Below, in pieces: positions 6,775 to 13,722 of a DNA stretch of 19,085 nt. The notes beneath the pieces were generated by a model, which was not told where the DNA came from, ran no database searches, and saw only the letters and a list, made by a program, of their open reading frames with translations. The stretch spans positions 1 through 19,085 of the forward strand of contig DVHM01000045.1 of the NCBI GenBank assembly GCA_018712125.1, read 5' to 3'. Every line of letters starts with the position of its first letter. The first letter of the stretch is position 1. The DNA is from Pullilachnospira_A gallistercoris. Lineage in GTDB: Bacteria; Bacillota; Clostridia; Lachnospirales; Lachnospiraceae. The translations under genes and the position numbers were made by a program.

Positions 6775-7865
6775 GAGTCCATCTCCTTTTTTCTTTTTCT
6801 TCGATAGCGTAGCCGCATCAGCCCGTTCAGGCAGAAACATCCCGCCAAAATACCCGCGCAGCGGCCGATATATAAGATCCCCGCGGTTACCGCCAGCGGC
6901 AGCCGGGAGAACACCGGAAGGGCCAGGATCCACTGCCCCAGCTGCGCCTCCCAAGGGATCAGTAGCAGCCCGGCTCCGTGCACCAGGAAAAACGGCATGG
7001 AATACATGCCGATATATTCCAGCACCCCCACGCCCTTCCAGTCTCCCGCTCCCAGCCACAGATAACACCGCAGCACCACCACGGACATCATGGCGGCCGC
7101 CGCGTAATCTATGATGCCAAACCGATACAGGTTGCTGGCAATATTGCTCCCGGAAAACAGATGACAGAACATATAGAGCAGGAGCGCTGCTCCGCAAAAC
7201 CATATCGGCAGTTTCCGATAGAGCACCTTTTTCTCCCGCAGGTATCTCCCGATCTCCATCAGCCCCAGCACAGCGCAGGACTGTACGATAAACCAGGGCA
7301 GCTGTAGATGATGAGCATCCGGGAAATACACGGCTACTATCGTCAGGCCCCAGATCACTCCCCGACGGACTTTCGCATTTGCTATCCGCTGTAGCAGCTG
7401 AAACAGCACCCCGCTACCAAAAAATGTGGGCAGAAACCACAGCGCCACCACAGAGTAAGCCCAGACCCCCAGGATCTCCACGTTTTCCATGGATCCATAG
7501 AGACCGCCGACAAGGATAGTACTCGCTGTCTGGATCCTGAAGCCTCCCGTGTAGATCAGTTCTACCAGACATCGCCCTGCCGCAACGACAAGGATCACGA
7601 TCAGATAGGGAAGAATCAACTGAGAAAAACGCTTTCTGATATAATGTTTCATATGGGGTGCCGGGCGATACTGATATCCGGCAATCACAAAAAACAGGCC
7701 TACTGCCAGTGCCGACCACCTGGTAAACACCACATACGGTGCCGAAGGATCTCCCATATACAGTCCGCCGTTCACAAAGGAAACATGATGTACATAGACA
7801 ATAATGAGCATCAGACATCCCTTCAGCACATCAAACATTCCCATGGAATCTCTCTTAATCTTCAT
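6771..7865 (-). CDS. Polytopic membrane acyltransferase (acyltransferase-3-like), partner of carrier protein
   Basis: Integral membrane protein of 364 residues with about ten hydrophobic segments and the acyltransferase-3 layout: FDVLKGCLMLIIVYVHHVSF (11-30), with His26 and His27 at the site of the conserved family histidine, and LAVGLFFVIAGYQY (53-66) at the usual FFxxSGY position. It is more divergent than the copy at 3016-4119, having IAGY instead of LSGY. It overlaps the flippase stop by 4 bases and the carrier protein start by 4 bases, so flippase, acyltransferase and carrier should be made together. In context it probably moves the acyl group from the carrier protein onto the glycan or a membrane intermediate. 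Using a carrier-protein thioester rather than acyl-CoA is inference from gene order. It is not an obvious MBOAT (DltB) protein. Confidence 0.8.
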   Translation of the reverse strand: MKIKRDSMGMFDVLKGCLMLIIVYVHHVSFVNGGLYMGDPSAPYVVFTRWSALAVGLFFVIAGYQYRPAPHMKHYIRKRFSQLILPYLIVILVVAAGRCLVELIYTGGFRIQTASTILVGGLYGSMENVEILGVWAYSVVALWFLPTFFGSGVLFQLLQRIANAKVRRGVIWGLTIVAVYFPDAHHLQLPWFIVQSCAVLGLMEIGRYLREKKVLYRKLPIWFCGAALLLYMFCHLFSGSNIASNLYRFGIIDYAAAAMMSVVVLRCYLWLGAGDWKGVGVLEYIGMYSMPFFLVHGAGLLLIPWEAQLGQWILALPVFSRLPLAVTAGILYIGRCAGILAGCFCLNGLMRLRYRRKRKKEMDS

Positions 7866-9406
7866 ACACTCTCTCCCCTTTTTACTATTTTACGGAGCAT
7901 ACGCAATGCGATTCCGCAAAAATATGCAAATTCTCCGGTGCGAAAATATACCAGGACATACACTGCGTTGGGCACCACCGCGCAGAAGATCATTTTCAGG
8001 ATAAATCCCCCGATCCCAGCAGGCGCCAGGCTGCACAAAAGTCCCGTGACGCCCCCGGCTAGCACCGTCACAGCCAGGTAGCCAAAATAGTACAGATAAT
8101 ACTGTCTTACTTTTTTCTTCAGGCCATGTCTGTACAGGACATAGGGCTCCACCCAGAAAGGCACGGTCGCCGTGCTGATCAGCGTCCCCAGAAGTACACC
8201 CAGAATTCCCATGGTCCGCCCCAACAGGATCGAGGCCCCCAGGTTGATCAGCACCTCCGCGATGGGTTTATACCGGTCATTCCAGAAGAGTCCCATGGCC
8301 TCCTTCGTATTGTTTACCGGGATCCGCATGCAGTACATGTAAAAATTCAATACGATGACAAATACCGTCACATCCGACAGCAGGTAATCCTTCCCCAGCC
8401 ACAGTTCGATGAACGGATTGTACAGAATCATCAGACAGATACACACAAAACCGAACAGCCAGGCCGCGAAAAAATAGATATGGCTGTAAGCTTCATACTT
8501 CTTCTCCTGTGTCTCACAGGCGTTCACATTTCCCATGCTTGCCGAGATGGACACAAAGAACAACTCGATCACATTCTGCAGTGCTTTCCGTACCAGCATA
8601 TAGTTAGAGTACACACCCACGATGGCCACGCTGACAAATTTTGCCATGAGAATACTGTCCGTGCTGAACACCGCCACATAGCCAATCTTATGGAACACGT
8701 TGGCTCCCACATTTCTCTTCAGGACGTGTTTATCCTCCGAATCCAGTTTTTTTACTGTCTTATCTTTCAGGAAAGGATACATCCGGTCCGTCTGGAGAGA
8801 AACCATGAAATTCTGCCCAAAGGTGGCCACAATCATAATCCCCAGGTAGAGGAAATAATTTTTGGTCAGAAGAAGAATACCGATCTGCAGCGCCGCTGCG
8901 GCCAGTTTTGCCACAGTGGTAATGATGGTCTCCACGTATTTTTTCTGATCGGCAAACAGCAGCGATGCCCGGTAGATAAAAAAATAGGACGCGCCGGAAT
9001 TTACCACATTTAAAACATAGATCCATCGGATCTCCGTCAGCGGAATCTCCGCCGGCATCTCACTCACAAAGATCTCAAGGAACGGCGTCAACGCAGTCCC
9101 CGCCACCAGCACGAAGATACCCACGCACCGGTATGCCAGGCGAAAGACCCGCATCAGGGATTTGATCTTTTCCGTATCCCCTTCCGCCAGCGGCTTATAG
9201 AGGCTGTACACCACCGAGGTGCCGAATCCCAATTCTGCCAGTGACAGCATGGAGAGGATATCCGTAAAAAGACCGCTGAGCCCCAGGTAGTTCTCCCCCA
9301 GGGTTACCACAAAAACTTTTCTTACCAAAAAATTGGCCAGCACCAGAGCGATCTGACTGATGGCGGCGAATTTTGCGTTTCTCGCCACATAATCTACTCT
9401 CGACAT
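7862..9406 (-). CDS. Wzx-type polysaccharide repeat-unit flippase
   Basis: Polytopic membrane transporter of the MOP/PST superfamily, predicted to flip undecaprenyl-linked repeat units across the membrane for polymerisation by Wzy. It has 514 residues and 12 or more hydrophobic segments. The N-terminal region is family-typical: FAAISQIALVLANFLVRKVF (13-32), then LGENYLGLSGLFTDILSMLS and LAELGFGTSVVYSLYKPLA. The start at 9406 follows AGGAAAGG and overlaps the upstream acetyltransferase by 13 bases; the stop overlaps the next gene by 4. Repeat-unit specificity cannot be inferred. Its tight coupling to the following acyltransferase suggests that acylation happens during or just after flipping. 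Confidence 0.9.
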   Translation of the reverse strand: MSRVDYVARNAKFAAISQIALVLANFLVRKVFVVTLGENYLGLSGLFTDILSMLSLAELGFGTSVVYSLYKPLAEGDTEKIKSLMRVFRLAYRCVGIFVLVAGTALTPFLEIFVSEMPAEIPLTEIRWIYVLNVVNSGASYFFIYRASLLFADQKKYVETIITTVAKLAAAALQIGILLLTKNYFLYLGIMIVATFGQNFMVSLQTDRMYPFLKDKTVKKLDSEDKHVLKRNVGANVFHKIGYVAVFSTDSILMAKFVSVAIVGVYSNYMLVRKALQNVIELFFVSISASMGNVNACETQEKKYEAYSHIYFFAAWLFGFVCICLMILYNPFIELWLGKDYLLSDVTVFVIVLNFYMYCMRIPVNNTKEAMGLFWNDRYKPIAEVLINLGASILLGRTMGILGVLLGTLISTATVPFWVEPYVLYRHGLKKKVRQYYLYYFGYLAVTVLAGGVTGLLCSLAPAGIGGFILKMIFCAVVPNAVYVLVYFRTGEFAYFCGIALRMLRKIVKRGESV

Positions 9407-10140
9407 ATCCTTTCCTCACACCACTTCCGAAACGCGTCATAACCGGCAAACTCCGGTTCCGAGGCCAGAAATGCTTCCTCCATCTTCTTACGGTTGCCGC
9501 TGTGGGTCATCTGTCGGCGAAAGCACTCCGGCAGCCCGCTAAGATCTTTTTCCTCAAACAGCCAGAAATACTCGTCAAAGACCTCTCTCGGTGGAAATTT
9601 GCCATATTTCTTCTGGTATTCCCGCGCCAGCACCAGTGCCTCCTTCAGCTGGCGACTGTCCCGCACCGCCTTCATCTGTTCCAGATCCATGACCTTTCTC
9701 GCCGGGTTTCCCGCATAGACCCCGGGCGTGCGAATACTGGATGTGACCACCGCCCCGGCACCCACAATCACGTTGTCACAAATCTTCACATTGCACATGA
9801 CGATGCTGTCTATTCCGAGAAATACATTATCCCCGATGGATACCGGGGCGATATGTCCCCGAGCAATTCCATCCTCGCCGGCCAGTACCATCCAGCTGGC
9901 ATCATGGGTCATGATCTTTACCCCCTCGGCGATGTAGACATTCTTCCCGATCTCCAGCATCCAGGGCGTCGTCTCATCCAGGCGCACCGACTCCGGCACA
10001 GACATGCTGACACTCTCGTCTATCTTCGCTCCCAGCCGGTTCAGCCGCCGGATATATCTTAACGTCTCCGCCCGGTAACTGTACAGCAACCTTCTACGCA
10101 GGCGGTTGATCCGATATTTCAGGCTTTCTTTCCACGACAT
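9394..10140 (-). CDS. Left-handed beta-helix O-acetyltransferase with helical C-terminal extension
   Basis: Cytoplasmic hexapeptide-repeat acyltransferase expected to acetylate a sugar of the repeat unit from acetyl-CoA. The start at 10140 gives 248 residues and follows AAGGAGAG; the in-frame start 27 bases earlier lacks such a site. Hexapeptide turns run from about residue 62 (IGKNVYIAEGVKI) to 150, with MTHD (catalytic-type His79), VSIGDNVFLGIDSIV, ICDNVIVGAGAVVTSSI and the terminal PGVYAGNPARKV. The basic N-terminus (1-35) is rich in Arg and Leu. About 95 residues follow the helix, rich in charged and aromatic residues (KKYGKFPPREVFDEYFWLF), longer than in simple WcaF- or NodL-like enzymes. 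This enzyme type uses acetyl-CoA, so it is probably independent of the carrier-protein module. The acceptor sugar is unknown. Confidence 0.87.
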   Translation of the reverse strand: MSWKESLKYRINRLRRRLLYSYRAETLRYIRRLNRLGAKIDESVSMSVPESVRLDETTPWMLEIGKNVYIAEGVKIMTHDASWMVLAGEDGIARGHIAPVSIGDNVFLGIDSIVMCNVKICDNVIVGAGAVVTSSIRTPGVYAGNPARKVMDLEQMKAVRDSRQLKEALVLAREYQKKYGKFPPREVFDEYFWLFEEKDLSGLPECFRRQMTHSGNRKKMEEAFLASEPEFAGYDAFRKWCEERICRE

Positions 10141-10251
10141 AGTCTCTCTCCTTCCGGGTCTTGCCACTTTTTCTCCCTCACGTCCTTATATGACGCAAAT
10201 CGTCGAACCTCCGCAGTTGGAGACACGCGCTGTACTTCTGCGCCGCCGGCG
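10141..10251 (-). other. Largest intergenic gap inside the operon
   Basis: This is 111 bases in an operon where other junctions are 40 bases or less. It contains a compact GC-rich inverted repeat at 10240-10252 (GCGCC, GCC loop, GGCGC) that overlaps the upstream stop codon, and a smaller CTCC/GGAG stem. There is no T-run after either and no convincing promoter. It could be a processing or attenuation site or a scar of gene loss; nothing more can be said. Confidence 0.4.
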
Positions 10252-11250
10252 CTATCTCCTGCTGAGGATCAAGAACACATAGGCCGCCCGGATCCAGCCC
10301 CGGCGCAGCATAAAGTGCAAAAGCCGGGTCAGAAGGGAGGCGGTCTGAAATTCTGCCCGGTCAAAATGCCACTGGAAACGCTCCTGCACCAACCGTTTTT
10401 TTATCTGGGGCAATTGCTTTGATGCCCGAGCCTTGGCCGCCATCAACAGATAGGTAGACGATACCATTACCACATACCGATGCAGCTGTTCCTCCAGTCC
10501 CGGGATGGGAATATCCTTCCGATTTTCAAAATATTTTACCGTATCTCTTACCTGGTTGATCAGCTCCAAACGGAACCCGTTAGAGGCGGAGTGCTCCGTC
10601 ACCCGATAATGGTAACAGGCTTCTCCACAGACATACACGCTGTCAGCCAGCGCATATAGCCACACCGAGAGCACCGCGTCCTCTCCCAGCCGCAGATGCG
10701 CATCCAGCTTTTCCAGGCACGTGAACAGCAGCTCTCTCTCCGCTACTTTCCCCATGGAATAGTACATATTGTTCATATGTATATCCATCAACGCCGCCGG
10801 CCAAATGGAAGCCTTTACTTCCTCTTTTACATAAAATCCCGGTTCCACCGGTTCTGGCAGATACCGGCTCTCCCCTTTGGATTCCTGTAACCTCCCCAGG
10901 GAAATGAGCTTTGGGCGGTGCGTTTCGATGATATCCGCTGTAAGTTTCAGTGTCTGAGACTCCAGCCAGTCATCGGCATCCACAAAATAAATATACTGCC
11001 CCAGAGCCTGCTGCAGGCCAGCGGCTCTGGCCCGGGTAACTCCGCCATTCTTCTGATGGATCACGCGCACCCGCTCCTCTCTTTTTTCATAGGAATCACA
11101 GATCGCACCACTGTCATCCGTGGAACCGTCATCCACCAGGATCAGTTCCCAGGCCGCATAGCTCTGCCCGAGAATGCTCTCCACACAGTCCGATAAATAT
11201 TTCTCGGCATTGTACACCGGAACAACCACAGAGATCAGCACCTCTCCCAT
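10252..11250 (-). CDS. GT2-family glycosyltransferase (second of a tandem pair)
   Basis: GT-A fold glycosyltransferase of 332 residues for assembly of the polysaccharide repeat unit in the cytoplasm. The N-terminus reads ISVVVPVYNAEKYLSDCVES (6-25), then LILVDDGSTDDSG with Asp40/Asp41, and the metal-binding DxD in YFVDADDW (Asp91, Asp93). The C-terminal half is helical and ends in a basic amphipathic segment that could touch the membrane. It lies 3 bases after a paralogue with the same opening (PVYN, YLxDCVxSILGQ, RVRVIHQ). A 24-base stretch is identical between the two genes, consistent with tandem duplication followed by divergence. The different DxD contexts (DADDW here, DSDDY there) suggest the pair transfer different sugars or use different acceptors. 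Confidence 0.9.
   Translation of the reverse strand: MGEVLISVVVPVYNAEKYLSDCVESILGQSYAAWELILVDDGSTDDSGAICDSYEKREERVRVIHQKNGGVTRARAAGLQQALGQYIYFVDADDWLESQTLKLTADIIETHRPKLISLGRLQESKGESRYLPEPVEPGFYVKEEVKASIWPAALMDIHMNNMYYSMGKVAERELLFTCLEKLDAHLRLGEDAVLSVWLYALADSVYVCGEACYHYRVTEHSASNGFRLELINQVRDTVKYFENRKDIPIPGLEEQLHRYVVMVSSTYLLMAAKARASKQLPQIKKRLVQERFQWHFDRAEFQTASLLTRLLHFMLRRGWIRAAYVFLILSRR
11053..11076. repeat. 24-base tract identical to 12118-12141
   Basis: This tract reads identically in the paralogous upstream glycosyltransferase gene and in both encodes the segment around ERVRVIHQ. The rest of the two genes has diverged clearly, so this is a local remnant of duplication, conserved codon choice, or gene conversion. 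Confidence 0.7.
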
Positions 11251-11253
11251 AAG

Positions 11254-12312
11254 CTACCGCCCCCTCTCCCTCAGATAGATCAACAGATACTGCAGCAGAC
11301 TCAGCCGATAACGCATGGCAAAGGCAAACAGCGCCTGTTTTTTCGGGAGTTTCCAGTAAGGGTAGCGACGCAGTGTCCGTCGCAGACGCTCATTTCCGGT
11401 AATCCTGCGCATCTGTCCGCGAGTTTGGAAAAATCCGGCACCTTTTGCCAGTCCATACTGCACTTCCGACGCCAGCGCCACCCTGGCTCTCGCCTGTAGC
11501 AGCCGATCCGTGCAGCGGACGACATCCTGCTCCGGCAGGTATTCCTTTACCCGTTCTTCGATCATCCGCTCCAACTGCAAAAACTGCTCGAACAGTCCCT
11601 CCCGGTACGTCCTCGTGATGGAGGAAGTATTCCTCCGGTAATGATAGAAGGCCCCCGGGATCCCCACAGCTTTCTGCACGTGGGACACCACATCTAACAG
11701 GAAGATTACATCCTCGCTTATAACCTTTCTCTCCGAGAAAAAACGCAAACCAAAAGTTTGAATCAATCCCGTCCGATACAGGTTCTTGCACGCGGAAAAA
11801 TTGTACCGGGAATCCTGATCTTCCCAGGGTTCCGCTCCGATGATCCCAAACATCAGCCGCTGTCTGCCCTGCTCTCCGTCAAAAATCTCCTCTCGGGGAA
11901 AACAGCAAACCTCGTCCACAGTCTCCCCGGAGAACAGACTGCCGCCCTCCTGACAAAGCCCTGCCAACACCATATCAGCCTGGTACTGTTCTGCTGCCTG
12001 ATACATTTTCTCACACATCTCTCCGCTGATATAGTCGTCAGAGTCCACGAAAGTAACGTATATCCCCTCCGCCGCATCCAGGCCGGCATTGCGGGCCATC
12101 CCCAGTCCCCGGTTTTCCTGATGGATCACGCGCACCCGCTCGTCCGCCGCCGCGTACGCATCACAGAGCTGGGGCGTGCGGTCTTTGGAGCCATCGTCCA
12201 CCAAAAGGATTTCTATCTCCCTCAGAGTCTGCCCCAGGATGGAATCCACACAATCCTTTAAATAATTTTCCCCGTTATAGACGGGTACGATCAGGCTTAC
12301 CTTCTTTTCCAT
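11254..12312 (-). CDS. GT2-family glycosyltransferase (first of a tandem pair)
   Basis: GT-A fold glycosyltransferase of 352 residues, predicted to add a sugar to the lipid-linked repeat unit. The start at ATG 12310-12312 is chosen because family homology begins there (MEKKVSLIVPVYNGENYLKD). The longer reading from 12390 would add a Lys/Arg/Glu/Gly-rich leader that is only the out-of-frame image of the basic tail of the upstream polymerase. Key residues are Asp39/Asp40 in LLVDDGSKDR and the DxD in FVDSDDY (Asp90, Asp92). Towards the C-terminus come HYRRNTSSITRTY, often seen in this GT2 group, and a basic helical end. It overlaps the polymerase gene by 16 bases and ends 3 bases before its paralogue. 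Confidence 0.9.
   Translation of the reverse strand: MEKKVSLIVPVYNGENYLKDCVDSILGQTLREIEILLVDDGSKDRTPQLCDAYAAADERVRVIHQENRGLGMARNAGLDAAEGIYVTFVDSDDYISGEMCEKMYQAAEQYQADMVLAGLCQEGGSLFSGETVDEVCCFPREEIFDGEQGRQRLMFGIIGAEPWEDQDSRYNFSACKNLYRTGLIQTFGLRFFSERKVISEDVIFLLDVVSHVQKAVGIPGAFYHYRRNTSSITRTYREGLFEQFLQLERMIEERVKEYLPEQDVVRCTDRLLQARARVALASEVQYGLAKGAGFFQTRGQMRRITGNERLRRTLRRYPYWKLPKKQALFAFAMRYRLSLLQYLLIYLRERGR
12118..12141. repeat. 24-base tract identical to 11053-11076
   Basis: Partner of the identical stretch in the next glycosyltransferase gene of the tandem pair. The two copies are 1,065 bases apart and in the same orientation and reading frame. Confidence 0.7.
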
Positions 12313-13703
12313 CTTTCTTTCGCCCCGGCCTCCTTTGCTCTCTCCTTTTCGCGTTTTCTCTCCTTTTTCTTCCGGCGGCGTTCCCGCCACTGCCCGGACA
12401 GATCCTCATCCGTCAGGATACGGTTTTGCTCCTCCACAAAGCCGAACAGTTTCTCATCCGTCTCCTTTACCTGCTCATCAAAGGTGTGTCCCATGATAAT
12501 GATTGCGCTGACGGTGTAGACCATCTGGTAATTCATCGTGTTGTCTGTGGTGGACAGAAGAAGCAGATACGCCATTATCACAAAGGTATTGATGCAATCC
12601 GGAGTCCGCCCCTTTCGTCCGAAATACCATGTCCGCACAAATGTCAATGAGATGATCCAGAGGATAAAGCCCCAGAATCCCAGATCCACATAAAACTGCA
12701 GATAATCATTATGAATGGCATTCTCCCACAGATCTCCCACACGGGTCAGATAGTAGGAGAGCCATCCCATCCCCCGCCCCATGTAGGTCGGAGAAAACTC
12801 ATAGTAATCGCTGATCTGATCGTAGATATCAGCGCGTGACATGGTATCCACTCCCAGATCTTCCAGCAGATGGAATCCGCCGAACCGAACAAATCCGATA
12901 TAAAGAACCAGACACAGGAGCGTCAGAATCCAGATGACCCGGATCCATCTCCTAACCGCTTTATCCTTCCCCTTTCTCTGAAGGAATTTCAGAAAAAAAC
13001 CCACAACAAGGGCGGCGGCGATAGACACCATGGCAATCCGCTTAAAGGCAGACACAAAACAGAAGGTGGCCAGCGCCAGAAGACAGTTGAAGAGCAGATC
13101 CTTTCTCCAGAAGAGAAGCATATAGGTCAGATAGATTCCCAGGCAGAAGGCCAGCTCATGCACTTCGGCCTGCCCGATAATCTCTCCCGTCTCTCCTGCA
13201 AAAGTAACGATCAGGCGAAACAGTTCCCTCATATATGGCCCGACTCCGTTTCGGACCATAATGGACAGAATCCAACCCACATTTGCAATCAGGATTCCCA
13301 CCAGGTTATACCATATTCCTTTTTTCCCAAACATGTACAAAAACACTGCCGCTACCAGCGCCGCGAAAAGCTGGTTCATATAGATCAGATACGTCCATGC
13401 CTCACGGTACAGTTCCGTGGTGGTGGCCCGCTCCACAAACCAGATCGGCAGGGAAACCGTTACCATTACCAGCATGGGAAATGCGAAGACCAGCGCGGAC
13501 TTCAGCGCCACGCTGGCCCTGGCGATATTTGGCCGGATCAGGAAGCATACAAACCCCGAAAAGATGATGAGCACCACGACGATCTGACGCACCGGTATCG
13601 TATAGGGGATGGTAATGACCTGTTCCATGAAATAATACATCATCGCTGCGAGTGCGACAAAATAGACCACTGCCACCTTTTCTCTGGCTTCCGACGCAAA
13701 CAT
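12297..13703 (-). CDS. Wzy-like polysaccharide polymerase (O-antigen ligase family)
   Basis: Integral membrane protein of 468 residues with about eleven hydrophobic segments, predicted to polymerise flipped repeat units at the outer face of the membrane. Typical features are a long periplasm-equivalent loop (about 272-345) containing IHNDYLQFYVDLGFWGF (His331, Asn332), the motif common in O-antigen ligase/polymerase proteins, and SAFKR (218-222) at a transmembrane edge. The last 28 residues (441-468) are extremely basic, made almost entirely of Lys, Arg, Glu and Ala, and are predicted to be a charged cytoplasmic helix. It sits 19 bases after the second chain-length protein, as expected for a Wzz-Wzy pair, and overlaps the following glycosyltransferase by 16 bases. 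Primary sequences of this family are poorly conserved, so assignment rests on topology, the HND motif and context. Confidence 0.82.
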   Translation of the reverse strand: MFASEAREKVAVVYFVALAAMMYYFMEQVITIPYTIPVRQIVVVLIIFSGFVCFLIRPNIARASVALKSALVFAFPMLVMVTVSLPIWFVERATTTELYREAWTYLIYMNQLFAALVAAVFLYMFGKKGIWYNLVGILIANVGWILSIMVRNGVGPYMRELFRLIVTFAGETGEIIGQAEVHELAFCLGIYLTYMLLFWRKDLLFNCLLALATFCFVSAFKRIAMVSIAAALVVGFFLKFLQRKGKDKAVRRWIRVIWILTLLCLVLYIGFVRFGGFHLLEDLGVDTMSRADIYDQISDYYEFSPTYMGRGMGWLSYYLTRVGDLWENAIHNDYLQFYVDLGFWGFILWIISLTFVRTWYFGRKGRTPDCINTFVIMAYLLLLSTTDNTMNYQMVYTVSAIIIMGHTFDEQVKETDEKLFGFVEEQNRILTDEDLSGQWRERRRKKKERKREKERAKEAGAKERWKRR

Positions 13704-13722
13704 GTACCTTCCCCTTTCCGTT

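Noticed and set aside
6775..7203. Long reading of the carrier protein gene (220 codons)
   Set aside because: The upstream part is an out-of-frame reading of the membrane acyltransferase; the carrier domain begins at ATG 6774 with its own Shine-Dalgarno sequence.
5044..7865. Calling the ligase/carrier/acyltransferase genes a true dltABCD operon
   Set aside because: The membrane enzyme does not look like MBOAT DltB, the ligase motif differs from DltA, and no SGNH DltD is present; the resemblance is in logic only.
10168..10252. Internal promoter or small RNA in the 111-base gap
   Set aside because: No -35/-10 pair with acceptable spacing and no hairpin with a T-run was found; the only structure is a 5-base GC stem.
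12313..12390. 26-residue N-terminal extension of the first tandem GT2
   Set aside because: It is the out-of-frame image of the basic tail of the polymerase gene; GT2 homology begins at the internal ATG at 12312.
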